Positions 17,734 to 24,774 of a stretch of 64,000 nt of DNA are shown here, piece by piece. Below the pieces are notes generated by a model. That model worked only from the letters and a program-made list of their open reading frames with translations. It was not told the DNA's origin and made no database searches. The translations under genes and the position numbers were made by a program. The DNA is from Algoriphagus marinus (GTDB taxonomy: Bacteria > Bacteroidota > Bacteroidia > Cytophagales > Cyclobacteriaceae), in the NCBI RefSeq assembly GCF_001936475.1, contig NZ_MSPQ01000013.1, positions 62,001 through 126,000 of the forward strand, given 5' to 3'. The stretch's first letter is position 1. Each line of letters opens with the position of its first letter.

Positions 17734-18579
17734 TTATCGTTTGAGATGTTTGTTGATGAAATGCATATGTACTGGTAATGCCTCAGTCCAATACTGCCAG
17801 GTATGTGCTCCTGGTCGCTCAGTGTATTCATGGGGAGTTTTATTAGCCAAGAGAAGCTGATGCATTTGACGATTGGTGGAGATTAAGAAATCCTCTGTTC
17901 CACAATCGATGATCAATGGAATCCCATTGGCTTTTATTTGATTTACAAGTCCCACAGCAGTGTAGGTCGAAAAAGGAAACTCATATTCTATCTCACCAAG
18001 CATTACTTTTTGGCTTTCGGTTCTCATGTTTTTCAATGCCTCCCCGACTTCCCACATTCTGGTATCTATATTCATCACCCCACTCATACTCCCGGCTACA
18101 GCGAATAATTCAGGATGCTTGGCACTTAGTGTGATTGCTCCATGACCTCCCATAGACAAACCTGTAATAGCTCTCGATTCTTTTTGTGCTAGCGTACGGT
18201 ATTTTTTGTCAATTTCTGGGATTAATTCAGCTGTGATGTAGGTTTCATATTGAACCGAATCGAGGAGTGGACTGTCAAAATAATAACTGCTCGGCCCTAC
18301 ACCCGGATTGACAATAATCATGTCGTATTCTTCTGCCATTCGATTGACCAATCCCGGTTCAGTCACCTTGGTGAGCCAATCTGAAAAGGAACCACTGCCA
18401 CCATGCAATAAATATAAAGTGGGATACCGTTCCTCGCCTTGCTGATAGCTGGTGGGAAAAGTCACCGCTACTTTCAGGTTTTTCTTCATAGAGGAACTGT
18501 AGACTTGAATAGTATCCACCTTTGCCTGCGCAAAGTTTAGAGAAGGGATTAAAAAGAGTAATAGAAGTAATTTTCGCAT
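17734..18579 (-). CDS. Secreted esterase, esterase D/FrmB-like
   Basis: The protein has 281 residues with a signal peptide (1-18, LNFAQAK). The alpha/beta hydrolase core has LLHGGSGSF near 57, the nucleophile elbow GLSMGG at 140-145 (Ser142), an acid in GTEDF and a His in PGAHTWQYW. The family covers S-formylglutathione hydrolases, feruloyl esterases and mycolyl-transferase-like enzymes. The signal peptide favours an extracytoplasmic carbohydrate or ester substrate over formaldehyde detoxification. It is a single-gene unit, with 68 bp to the acyltransferase. Confidence 0.8.
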   Translation of the reverse strand: MRKLLLLLFLIPSLNFAQAKVDTIQVYSSSMKKNLKVAVTFPTSYQQGEERYPTLYLLHGGSGSFSDWLTKVTEPGLVNRMAEEYDMIIVNPGVGPSSYYFDSPLLDSVQYETYITAELIPEIDKKYRTLAQKESRAITGLSMGGHGAITLSAKHPELFAVAGSMSGVMNIDTRMWEVGEALKNMRTESQKVMLGEIEYEFPFSTYTAVGLVNQIKANGIPLIIDCGTEDFLISTNRQMHQLLLANKTPHEYTERPGAHTWQYWTEALPVHMHFINKHLKR

Positions 18580-18796
18580 TTATTATTTTGGTGAAATTTA
18601 GGGATGTTCCAAATTTATTGGAGAGTAAATTGAGTTGAAACAAGCTCAATTTCTTGTAATTAGGATCTTTGAAAGGGTGAAATTAGGTTTATACTAAGCT
18701 CTAAAATAGGCATAATTATGGGTTTTTGAGAGCAGATGGTGTATCTTCCAGTCAGATGGACTTAGCTGGGAGGAGTTTACATATTAACCAAAATTC

Positions 18797-19891
18797 ATGG
18801 AAAGTTCACGAATTCAACAAATAGCCTATTTCTTGGTCACAATCGTTTTTGGAGCCATCCTCCTGAAGGAAGGAGCATTTCTAATTGTGCCATTAGTTTG
18901 GGGAGTTTTCTTTGCTTTTGCGCTTAACCCGATTGCCAATTGGTTTGAGATAAAACGGATTCCGAGAGGCATAGCAATTGCAATCAGTATTTTACTAGTC
19001 ACGATGGTAGTCGTTGGAATATTCTATCTTTTAGTTAATCAGGTTATAGGACTTTTAGATGAAATTCCACAAATACAAGAGACTTTAGAAAACAAACTTA
19101 AAAGTTCGATTCTGGAAATTAATGAGCTAATTGGTTCAGGCGCGATTAATTTTGAGAGTTTAAGCCTCTCGAGTCTATTAAACCTTGAAAATATTAACAC
19201 TACTATTTTTCAAACAGGTAAATCGTTGACTTTGGCTGGAATAATTCCGCTGTATACCTTTTTGCTTATTTACTATAAGGACTTTTTCGTAGAATTTATT
19301 CTTAAACTATATGCAGATCGAAATGATGCAGTCTTGACTTGGGCCACTGATTCTGGTAGAGTGATTCAATCTTATCTTTCAGGTATGCTCAAAGTCACAT
19401 TTATCGTGTCCATACTCGCAGGTTTGTTTTTCTTTCTGATTGGGGTAAAATATTTTATTTTGTTTGCTGCGTTTATCGCCATTATGAATTTGATACCCTA
19501 TGTTGGTGTATTTATCAGTTCGTTTTTTGCAGTGCTTTACATTTTTCTTACCACTGATTCAGTTACATACCCGATAATTGCGATTGCAGTCTTGTGGGGT
19601 ATTCAATTGTTGGAAAATAATATTATCACTCCGTTGGTAGTTGGCTCTCAGGTAAAGGTTAATGCTTTGGCAGTTTTGCTAGCAATCCTGATAGGAGGGT
19701 GGCTATGGGGAATATCTGGAATGATATTATTTATCCCCTTAGTTGGTGTTTTGAAGATTAGTCTAGAGAAGTCCTCAGACATGTCAGCATTTGCTTACTT
19801 GCTTGGTGATGATGTCCCAATATCGGAGAAGAATGAGAATTATTGGAAGGCTTTTAGAAGAAAAATTGCAAAGAAAAAGAGCAACTCTTGA
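18797..19891 (+). CDS. AI-2E family transporter (PerM-like)
   Basis: The 364-residue protein has about eight membrane helices in the AI-2E/PerM arrangement, with a soluble segment after the third helix (residues 85-140). The NLIPYVGVFISS motif (near residue 232) and a following IQLLENNIITPLVVG are typical. Family members export small molecules or sodium; autoinducer-2 export is shown only for TqsA-like members. The end of the gene is folded into the terminator at 19874-19903. Confidence 0.85.
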   Translation: MESSRIQQIAYFLVTIVFGAILLKEGAFLIVPLVWGVFFAFALNPIANWFEIKRIPRGIAIAISILLVTMVVVGIFYLLVNQVIGLLDEIPQIQETLENKLKSSILEINELIGSGAINFESLSLSSLLNLENINTTIFQTGKSLTLAGIIPLYTFLLIYYKDFFVEFILKLYADRNDAVLTWATDSGRVIQSYLSGMLKVTFIVSILAGLFFFLIGVKYFILFAAFIAIMNLIPYVGVFISSFFAVLYIFLTTDSVTYPIIAIAVLWGIQLLENNIITPLVVGSQVKVNALAVLLAILIGGWLWGISGMILFIPLVGVLKISLEKSSDMSAFAYLLGDDVPISEKNENYWKAFRRKIAKKKSNS

Positions 19892-19903
19892 GTTGCTCTT
19901 TTT
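19874..19903. terminator. Bidirectional terminator overlapping the AI-2E stop codon
   Basis: A 13-bp perfect stem, AAAAAGAGCAACT (19874-19886) against AGTTGCTCTTTTT (19891-19903), has a 4-nt loop. A T run follows on the plus strand, and the A run on the left gives a T run on the minus strand. The TGA stop at 19889-19891 lies inside the hairpin. It separates two convergent genes whose ends are only 14 bp apart. Confidence 0.9.
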
Positions 19904-19905
19904 CT

Positions 19906-21327
19906 TTATTTCCAAAAGTCTGCGTTTTCGATTCCAACTTCTTTTGATTTAAATACAGGATCCTTCCCAGCTTTTCGCTGTTTTTTATAATCAGCAAGGG
20001 CTTTGAAAGCAGGTTTCCGAAGTAAAATTATAGCGATCACATTGAGCCAAGCCATCAAACCAACACCAATATCTCCCATCATCCAGGCTACTTCGGCAGT
20101 TTTTATGGACCCATAGAAAGTAGCTCCCAGAATTAATAATCTTAGTGCGGTTAAACTCCATTTGGAAGACATATGGCGTGTTAAATAGCTCAGATTAGTT
20201 TCTGCGATATAGTAGTAAGCCATTATAGTAGTGAATGCGAAAAAGAGAAGAGAGATCGCGATAAATCCTTTTCCTAAATCTGGGAACTCTGTAGCAACGG
20301 CAAACTGGGTGTACTCAGGCCCAAAGGCAACACCCGGAAGGTTTTCCACGATAAAACCTCCTTCGGGATTCAAAACGTTATACTGACCTGTGAAAAGAAT
20401 CATCAAGGCAGTTGCAGTACAAACAAAAAGCGTGTCAATGTAAACGGAGAAAGATTGTACCAATCCTTGCTTAACAGGATGAGAAACCTCAGCAGCTGCC
20501 GCGGCATGTGGGGCAGTTCCTTGACCTGCTTCATTGGAATAAATCCCTCTTTTAACACCCCAAGCGATAGCCATTCCAAATACTCCGCTGAATGCAGCTT
20601 CTAAATTAAAAGCCGACTTGATTATTAATGCAAAGATTGCAGGGACTTCAGTGATGTTCATTCCGATGATAATCAATGCCATTGTAATATAAGCTGCGGC
20701 CATAATTGGGATCACCACCTCAGCGACTTTGCTGATTCGCTTTACTCCACCCAAAATGATCAATGCAAGCAGGCCAGTAATGATGGTTGCAGTATAGATT
20801 ACAGGAATCCCAAAGGCATTTTCTGCGCTCAGGGCAATGCTGTTACTTTGCACGCCTGGCATAAATAGGGCTGTTGCTAGAATCGTGGCAAATGCAAATA
20901 CAATGGCATACCACTTCACTCCGAGACCTTTTTCTATGTAATAAGCTGGACCACCTCGGTATTGGCCATTGTTGACCTCCTTATAGATTTGTCCTAAAGT
21001 GGCTTCAACAAATGCAGATGATGCTCCTAAAAAAGCGATTACCCACATCCAGAAAATCGCACCAGGACCTCCCATTGCGATGGCTGTAGCAACTCCGGCA
21101 ATATTACCTGTTCCTACTCTTCCGGAGATGGCTATTGCAAAAGCCTGAAAAGAGGAAACTCCCTTTTCAGAAGACTCTCCCTTGAAAAGGAGTGTGACCA
21201 TTTCCTTCAGATAAGTTACTTGCAAAAACCGAGTCGCTATAGAAAAATAAACACCCGCTGCCAGGCATAAAAAAATCAATGCATCACTCCAAATTACGGC
21301 GTTGATCGCCTCAATTATTTCTTTCAT
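19906..21327 (-). CDS. Alanine/glycine:sodium symporter (AGCS family)
   Basis: The 473-residue protein has about ten to eleven helices. It shows the AGCS signatures GRVGTGNIAGVATAIA near residue 69 and NEAGQGTAPHAAAAAEV near 265. The family imports alanine or glycine with sodium across the inner membrane. It is a single-gene unit with a 256-bp divergent upstream region holding two inverted repeats (21343-21354 and 21536-21551). Confidence 0.9.
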   Translation of the reverse strand: MKEIIEAINAVIWSDALIFLCLAAGVYFSIATRFLQVTYLKEMVTLLFKGESSEKGVSSFQAFAIAISGRVGTGNIAGVATAIAMGGPGAIFWMWVIAFLGASSAFVEATLGQIYKEVNNGQYRGGPAYYIEKGLGVKWYAIVFAFATILATALFMPGVQSNSIALSAENAFGIPVIYTATIITGLLALIILGGVKRISKVAEVVIPIMAAAYITMALIIIGMNITEVPAIFALIIKSAFNLEAAFSGVFGMAIAWGVKRGIYSNEAGQGTAPHAAAAAEVSHPVKQGLVQSFSVYIDTLFVCTATALMILFTGQYNVLNPEGGFIVENLPGVAFGPEYTQFAVATEFPDLGKGFIAISLLFFAFTTIMAYYYIAETNLSYLTRHMSSKWSLTALRLLILGATFYGSIKTAEVAWMMGDIGVGLMAWLNVIAIILLRKPAFKALADYKKQRKAGKDPVFKSKEVGIENADFWK

Positions 21328-21342
21328 GTTGGTTTAATTTCC

Positions 21343-21354
21343 TTACTTAAGTAA
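21343..21354. promoter_or_regulatory. 12-bp palindrome upstream of the AGCS gene
   Basis: TTACTTAAGTAA is a perfect palindrome 15 bp before the AGCS start. Its position suits an operator, but no regulator is known for it. Confidence 0.35.
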
Positions 21355-21535
21355 GATTTAATTCAAATTTCTTGAATCGATTTAGCCGGAAAGAAAAGAA
21401 AAATAAGGCAGAAAACTTAATACAATCATACAAACGGCTCAACAGCTTTAACTTCAAGCTCAAGAAAACAGAGTTAAATAGTCCCTAAATAGCGTCATGA
21501 TGGTTGAAAAAATGGAATGAGATTTCAGTTTTATA

Positions 21536-21551
21536 TTTAAGTATGCTTAAA
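21536..21551. promoter_or_regulatory. Inverted repeat upstream of the 172-residue gene
   Basis: TTTAAG and CTTAAA are separated by TATG, 32 bp before the start at 21584. The half-site TTAAG recurs in the palindrome at 21343-21354. Confidence 0.3.
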
Positions 21552-21583
21552 TTCAACTAAATCTTAATTTAAAATTTTCTCCT

Positions 21584-22102
21584 ATGGACTACAAGAAACG
21601 GATTGAGGGATTTTTGGAGTACTCTTTTAGTGAATTTCCTTCCTCAGAGTATTTGCCTGATAAGATCATAGCCGGCAAAAGCAATATTCCAACATTTTTT
21701 TACATCAAGGAATTTGATAACCCTGTAGCTGAAATTTTTACCGAAGTAGAAGTCATCAGATCCGCATTTTGCTCGCAAAAGAATTTCAGTTTTAAAGCTC
21801 CGGAATTTGATGTTTCTCAATGGAATAGACTTGAGTTCTTAATCAACGGCTTCACTGAAATAATGGGAGCTGACAATAAAAGATCCCTTTATCTGCGAGC
21901 TCAAGAAGAAGATGAGTTTTTGTTGGGGGAGTGGGAGGGAAGACGTTGGGATTTTCCTAAATATGAAGAGGTTCTGGATGTGGAAATATATTTTTCTAGA
22001 GAATCTGGTTTATCACTTGTTTTTTGGGAAAAGGTATTAGATCTAGATGATGATAAAATTGATGATTCTTGGCTTTTTGATGGATGGAAACCTGAAAAAT
22101 AA
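21584..22102 (+). CDS. Hypothetical acidic protein
   Basis: The 172-residue protein has no signal peptide or membrane segment. It is acidic and rich in aromatic residues, with several Trp in the second half (GEWEGRRWDFP and DDSWLFDGWKPEK). I recognise no domain. It is a lone gene between the AGCS symporter (divergent) and the tRNA region. The start ATG follows a purine-poor leader, as usual in this phylum. It is likely a real gene by length and composition; function unknown. Confidence 0.6.
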   Translation: MDYKKRIEGFLEYSFSEFPSSEYLPDKIIAGKSNIPTFFYIKEFDNPVAEIFTEVEVIRSAFCSQKNFSFKAPEFDVSQWNRLEFLINGFTEIMGADNKRSLYLRAQEEDEFLLGEWEGRRWDFPKYEEVLDVEIYFSRESGLSLVFWEKVLDLDDDKIDDSWLFDGWKPEK

Positions 22103-22190
22103 ACTTTGGTGGAAATCCAGTTTTAGGATTTTCAAAGTATAAGATTGGAAGTGGAATAGGTGGTAGGATATTCTAGATCTGATGGTTTTG

Positions 22191-22275
22191 AAATAAAAAA
22201 ACTCTTAGATATTAATCCAAGAATTTTAAAGCCGGGGAGGCAGTCCCGATCACTATCGGGAGAACCTACGACCTC
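22191..22275 (-). pseudogene. Decayed copy of the tRNA-Pro 3' end plus terminator
   Basis: On the minus strand this segment lies just downstream of tRNA-Pro and repeats its last part. AACCTACGACCTC (22263-22275) equals 22345-22357 in the intact gene. GCCGGGGAGGCAG (22231-22243) matches the acceptor and T-arm region with changes, and AAATAAAAAAACTCTTAGA (22191-22209) repeats the terminator start at 22287. The T-loop is replaced by the palindrome at 22244-22261, and the copy of the terminator stem is no longer perfect. It cannot make a tRNA. Confidence 0.7.
22244..22261. repeat. Inverted repeat TCCCGAT-N4-ATCGGGA
   Basis: TCCCGAT (22244-22250) and ATCGGGA (22255-22261) flank CACT. The arms match the core of the hairpin at 9953-9981. 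It sits inside the decayed tRNA-Pro copy exactly where the T-loop should be, which looks like an insertion. Confidence 0.6.
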
Positions 22276-22293
22276 TTTTAGGTTTAAAATAAA

Positions 22294-22323
22294 AAAACTC
22301 TTAGAAATTAATCTAAGAGTTTT
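22294..22323 (-). terminator. Terminator of tRNA-Pro
   Basis: A perfect 12-bp stem, AAAACTCTTAGA (22294-22305) against TCTAAGAGTTTT (22312-22323), has a 6-nt loop. On the minus strand it ends in seven T residues. It starts 3 bp after the tRNA 3' end. Confidence 0.85.
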
Positions 22324-22326
22324 AAG

Positions 22327-22400
22327 TCGGGGTGGCAGGATTCGAACCTACGACCTCCTCGTCCCAAACGAGGCGCGATACCGGGCTACGCTACACCCCG
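22327..22400 (-). tRNA. tRNA-Pro (anticodon TGG)
   Basis: The 74-nt gene folds as a standard cloverleaf. The 7-bp acceptor stem is CGGGGTG/CACCCCG with discriminator A, the anticodon loop of CTCGTTTGGGACGAG carries TGG, and the T-arm has GGTTCGAATCC. CCA is not encoded. A well-matched promoter lies upstream (22429-22458) and a strong terminator directly downstream. Confidence 0.95.
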
Positions 22401-22428
22401 AACGGTATCTTTTCCCCTTAAGGGAGTG

Positions 22429-22458
22429 CAAACATAAATAAAATTGTCTGTTGATCAA
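22429..22458 (-). promoter_or_regulatory. Promoter of tRNA-Pro
   Basis: On the minus strand TTG (22458-22456) is followed after 19 nt by TATGTTTG (22436-22429), which matches the Bacteroidota -33/-7 pattern. Transcription should begin about 20 nt before the tRNA. Confidence 0.6.
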
Positions 22459-22641
22459 CTTCAGATTTGAAAATCTTGAAACTTTTTTGAAAAAAAGGAA
22501 AGCTAACTCAATTTAAAGAGGTGTAAATACCTATAAGTCAGGTAAATGAATTGGTGTTCTTTTGAATAAATATTTTCTATTAAATAAACCCGATTTAGAA
22601 GGCGAGTAAGATCTCAAATTCGAACTACTCAGATTATGAGT

Positions 22642-22675
22642 AAAAAAAAAAGACGTCTTCCGAAGAAAAACGTCC
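22642..22675 (-). terminator. Terminator of tRNA-Ser
   Basis: On the minus strand GACGT pairs with ACGTC around an inner TTC-TTCG-GAA hairpin with a small bulge, followed by ten T residues. It lies about 27 bp after the tRNA. Confidence 0.72.
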
Positions 22676-22701
22676 TTTGAAGGCTTTGGAGGCCTGTTTT
22701 G

Positions 22702-22790
22702 CAGAGAGTGGGGGATTCGAACCCCCGGTACGGAATGACCCGTACGACAGTTTAGCAAACTGCTGGTTTAAGCCACTCACCCAACTCTCT
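22702..22790 (-). tRNA. tRNA-Ser (anticodon GCT)
   Basis: The 89-nt gene has the long variable arm of a class II tRNA. The acceptor stem is AGAGAGT/ACTCTCT with discriminator G, the anticodon loop CAGTTTGCTAAACTG carries GCT, and the T-arm is GGGGGTTCGAATCCCCC. CCA is not encoded. It reads serine codons AGC and AGU. Confidence 0.95.
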
Positions 22791-22844
22791 GGGTGCATAA
22801 TAAGCTTAAAGAAGAGGATCGTTTTCCCGTTTCATTAAGCGATG

Positions 22845-22877
22845 CAAATATAATCCAAATGATTAGATTTTAGCAAA
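22845..22877 (-). promoter_or_regulatory. Promoter of tRNA-Ser
   Basis: On the minus strand TTTG (22877-22874) and TATATTTG (22852-22845) are 21 nt apart. This is a full match to TTTG-N19/21-TAnnTTTG. Confidence 0.68.
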
Positions 22878-23029
22878 TCAAAAACAGATTGCTTATCAGT
22901 ATAAATAATAATACTTCTAACCGACTGTAAATCACTTAAAATTATTTTTGTGTTTTTTGAAAACAATTGTTCAAAAGCTACCGTATTTCCCAAATCGATC
23001 TTTTATTTGCGTCAAATATTTTTGGAATC

Positions 23030-23275
23030 ATGGTTATAGAAACTACAAATGCAAAATTTCTGATAGAATCTGATCAATCAAATGATGGGTTCGTTTTGAT
23101 TTATTCCAATTCTTCTGATGAATTACAGCGGTTTTTCGGCTCGTTAAATATCCATTCGGATTCTAATGATAATTTTCCATTTAAAGTATGTGCAAGCAAG
23201 GATGAATTTGCGAATGCGTTGATTATAATGGTTAAAGAGATCGATTACTCTGATTCTACATTTCAGTCCAATTAA
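23030..23275 (+). CDS. Small hypothetical protein
   Basis: The ATG at 23030 gives 81 residues; the frame is open upstream to 22967 but that extension is rich in codons of low quality. The protein is soluble, acidic and without a recognised motif. A TATTTTTG box at 22943-22950 could be its -7 element, though no -33 partner is seen. The gene is isolated between the tRNAs and the PAS-like gene. It may be real; function unknown. Confidence 0.45.
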   Translation: MVIETTNAKFLIESDQSNDGFVLIYSNSSDELQRFFGSLNIHSDSNDNFPFKVCASKDEFANALIIMVKEIDYSDSTFQSN

Positions 23276-23402
23276 TTTTTTCAAATTTTGAAATTTTTTT
23301 TCGGGAAGTAATTTTGGGACGAAAAGCATTTTTCATTTTGGCATCAGCTTTTTAATACCCAAAAAGAAATAAAATACTGATAATCAACATTTTCGAAGTG
23401 AT

Positions 23403-23410
23403 TACTTTTG
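23403..23410 (+). promoter_or_regulatory. Candidate -7 element before the PAS-like gene
   Basis: TACTTTTG matches TAnnTTTG about 84 nt before the TTG start at 23494. No clear -33 partner. Confidence 0.3.
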
Positions 23411-23493
23411 TGAATCCATTTTTTTTAGAAAATGTTTTTCTCAATATTTCGGTAGAATTGTGTCTTTAATTCCCTCCATTTCGACCTGAAATA

Positions 23494-24774
23494 TTGATTA
23501 GTACCTCTAATATTGATGAGTTAATACCTGATTTCTTAATAGAATCAAACTATTTCCAAACAATACTTTTGGATGTAGAAGGGAATGTTATGAGTTCGTC
23601 GAAAAAGATAGATTCTAAATATTACTCTACAGAAGTTGTAAATTTTTCAAAATTTTTAGATCCCGAATTTATCTCTCAATTTGAAGAAACTATTGATCTG
23701 CTTTTAGCCTCTCCCAAAGAAAAACGGCAAATAGTATTATCCATTTTAAATGGAGAAAACATGAAATCTGATCAAGTATGGTGGGAATTTTCCACAATTA
23801 TTGACTCAGAGATGGATCTTATTGGGATTATTGGAATAGGCGTGAGCACCAAATTTTTAGAACAAGAAATGCCTTGGAACAACTTGGTGGACCTACTGGA
23901 ATTTGGGAAAATTCAATTGGATAAAGAATTTAGGGTACTCGATTTAGATGATAAGGTAGTTCATTGGTTAGGAATTGGGGCCGCTGAGCAGGAAGGTAAT
24001 GGAGAGCTTTTTCTTTCAGAATTGCCTCTTAAGCTCCAGCCTTTAGCTATGGGTGCTCAACCAACTTGCTTGGTACTTACGGATAAAGAATCTGGGATTC
24101 ACTTTTCTGCACTATTAAATCAAGTTGAGGAGGAATATCAACTGTATATTTTACCAAAATCCAGGAGAAATAAGATGCCGAATATTACCAAACCTTTTAC
24201 TCCCGGTCATTTGGCTTCTTTTCCAGGAGCAGTTTGGGTGATCGATAAGTCATTGAGATTTATTCAACAGAACCAGCTGGCTTCTGATACTACGCTGGAA
24301 TGGTCAGGTAATTCTTATACAAGTTCATTCGACTTTATTTTCAACTCAGAATTGAAAAGCTTAAAGCAATTAAAGCTGAATTTTTCTAAGGGCTTCGAAG
24401 GGAATCCTTCTGATTTTGAATTGAAAATCAATCCCTCTGGCACTCAGTTTACTTATTGGCATGTAGGTATTCGACCTATTTTTGATGAAATGGGATTGGT
24501 AAATCTTATTGCAGTACATGGAATTATGCTTCCACAGATAAGCAAACGACTGACAAATTTAGAAGCTGAGAATAAAGCTTTGAGGGAGTTGGTTATGAAC
24601 CCATCTTACATCTTGAGATCTCCGCTTTCCTCTATGTTGGGTCTGTTGGATCTCATCGATCCTAAACAACTTGATCAGGAGAATCAGAAGTATTTCTCTT
24701 ATTTAAAACCTCTGGCAAAAGAGTTGGATGAAGTGATCCGAACCAATGCCAAGCGCTTAGGCGCCTTCGACTAA
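23494..24774 (+). CDS. PAS-like sensor protein with degenerate histidine-kinase helix
   Basis: The 426-residue frame begins at a TTG; no ATG occurs between the preceding in-frame stop (23467) and residue 32. Three PAS-like segments seem to lie at about 1-125, 126-225 and 235-345. A short coiled coil (350-366) leads into SYILRSPLSSMLGLLDLI (371-388), which reads like a histidine-kinase dimerisation helix (S-H-x-L-R-x-P) with the phosphoacceptor His replaced by Tyr372. The protein ends about 50 residues later, with no ATPase domain. It probably binds a signal or scaffolds a partner rather than acting as a kinase. Confidence 0.65.
   Translation: MISTSNIDELIPDFLIESNYFQTILLDVEGNVMSSSKKIDSKYYSTEVVNFSKFLDPEFISQFEETIDLLLASPKEKRQIVLSILNGENMKSDQVWWEFSTIIDSEMDLIGIIGIGVSTKFLEQEMPWNNLVDLLEFGKIQLDKEFRVLDLDDKVVHWLGIGAAEQEGNGELFLSELPLKLQPLAMGAQPTCLVLTDKESGIHFSALLNQVEEEYQLYILPKSRRNKMPNITKPFTPGHLASFPGAVWVIDKSLRFIQQNQLASDTTLEWSGNSYTSSFDFIFNSELKSLKQLKLNFSKGFEGNPSDFELKINPSGTQFTYWHVGIRPIFDEMGLVNLIAVHGIMLPQISKRLTNLEAENKALRELVMNPSYILRSPLSSMLGLLDLIDPKQLDQENQKYFSYLKPLAKELDEVIRTNAKRLGAFD

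Larger units (their letters stand above)
22401..22701. other. Spacer between the two tRNA genes
   Basis: The 301-bp stretch has no convincing gene. It holds the tRNA-Pro promoter (22429-22458) and the tRNA-Ser terminator (22642-22675). The open frames that cross it start or end inside the tRNA genes and are artefacts. Confidence 0.7.

Noticed and set aside
22191-22275. The tRNA-Pro repeat as a current phage attachment site
   Set aside because: No integrase or foreign gene lies near, and the copy is decayed, so only a possible old scar is claimed.
22160-22441. 93-residue frame on the plus strand across tRNA-Pro
   Set aside because: Its RIRTYDLLVPNEARYRA stretch is the translated complement of the tRNA gene, a well-known false protein.
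22531-22758. 75-residue frame on the minus strand into tRNA-Ser
   Set aside because: It reads through the tRNA-Ser 3' half; the protein-like segment comes from the tRNA sequence.
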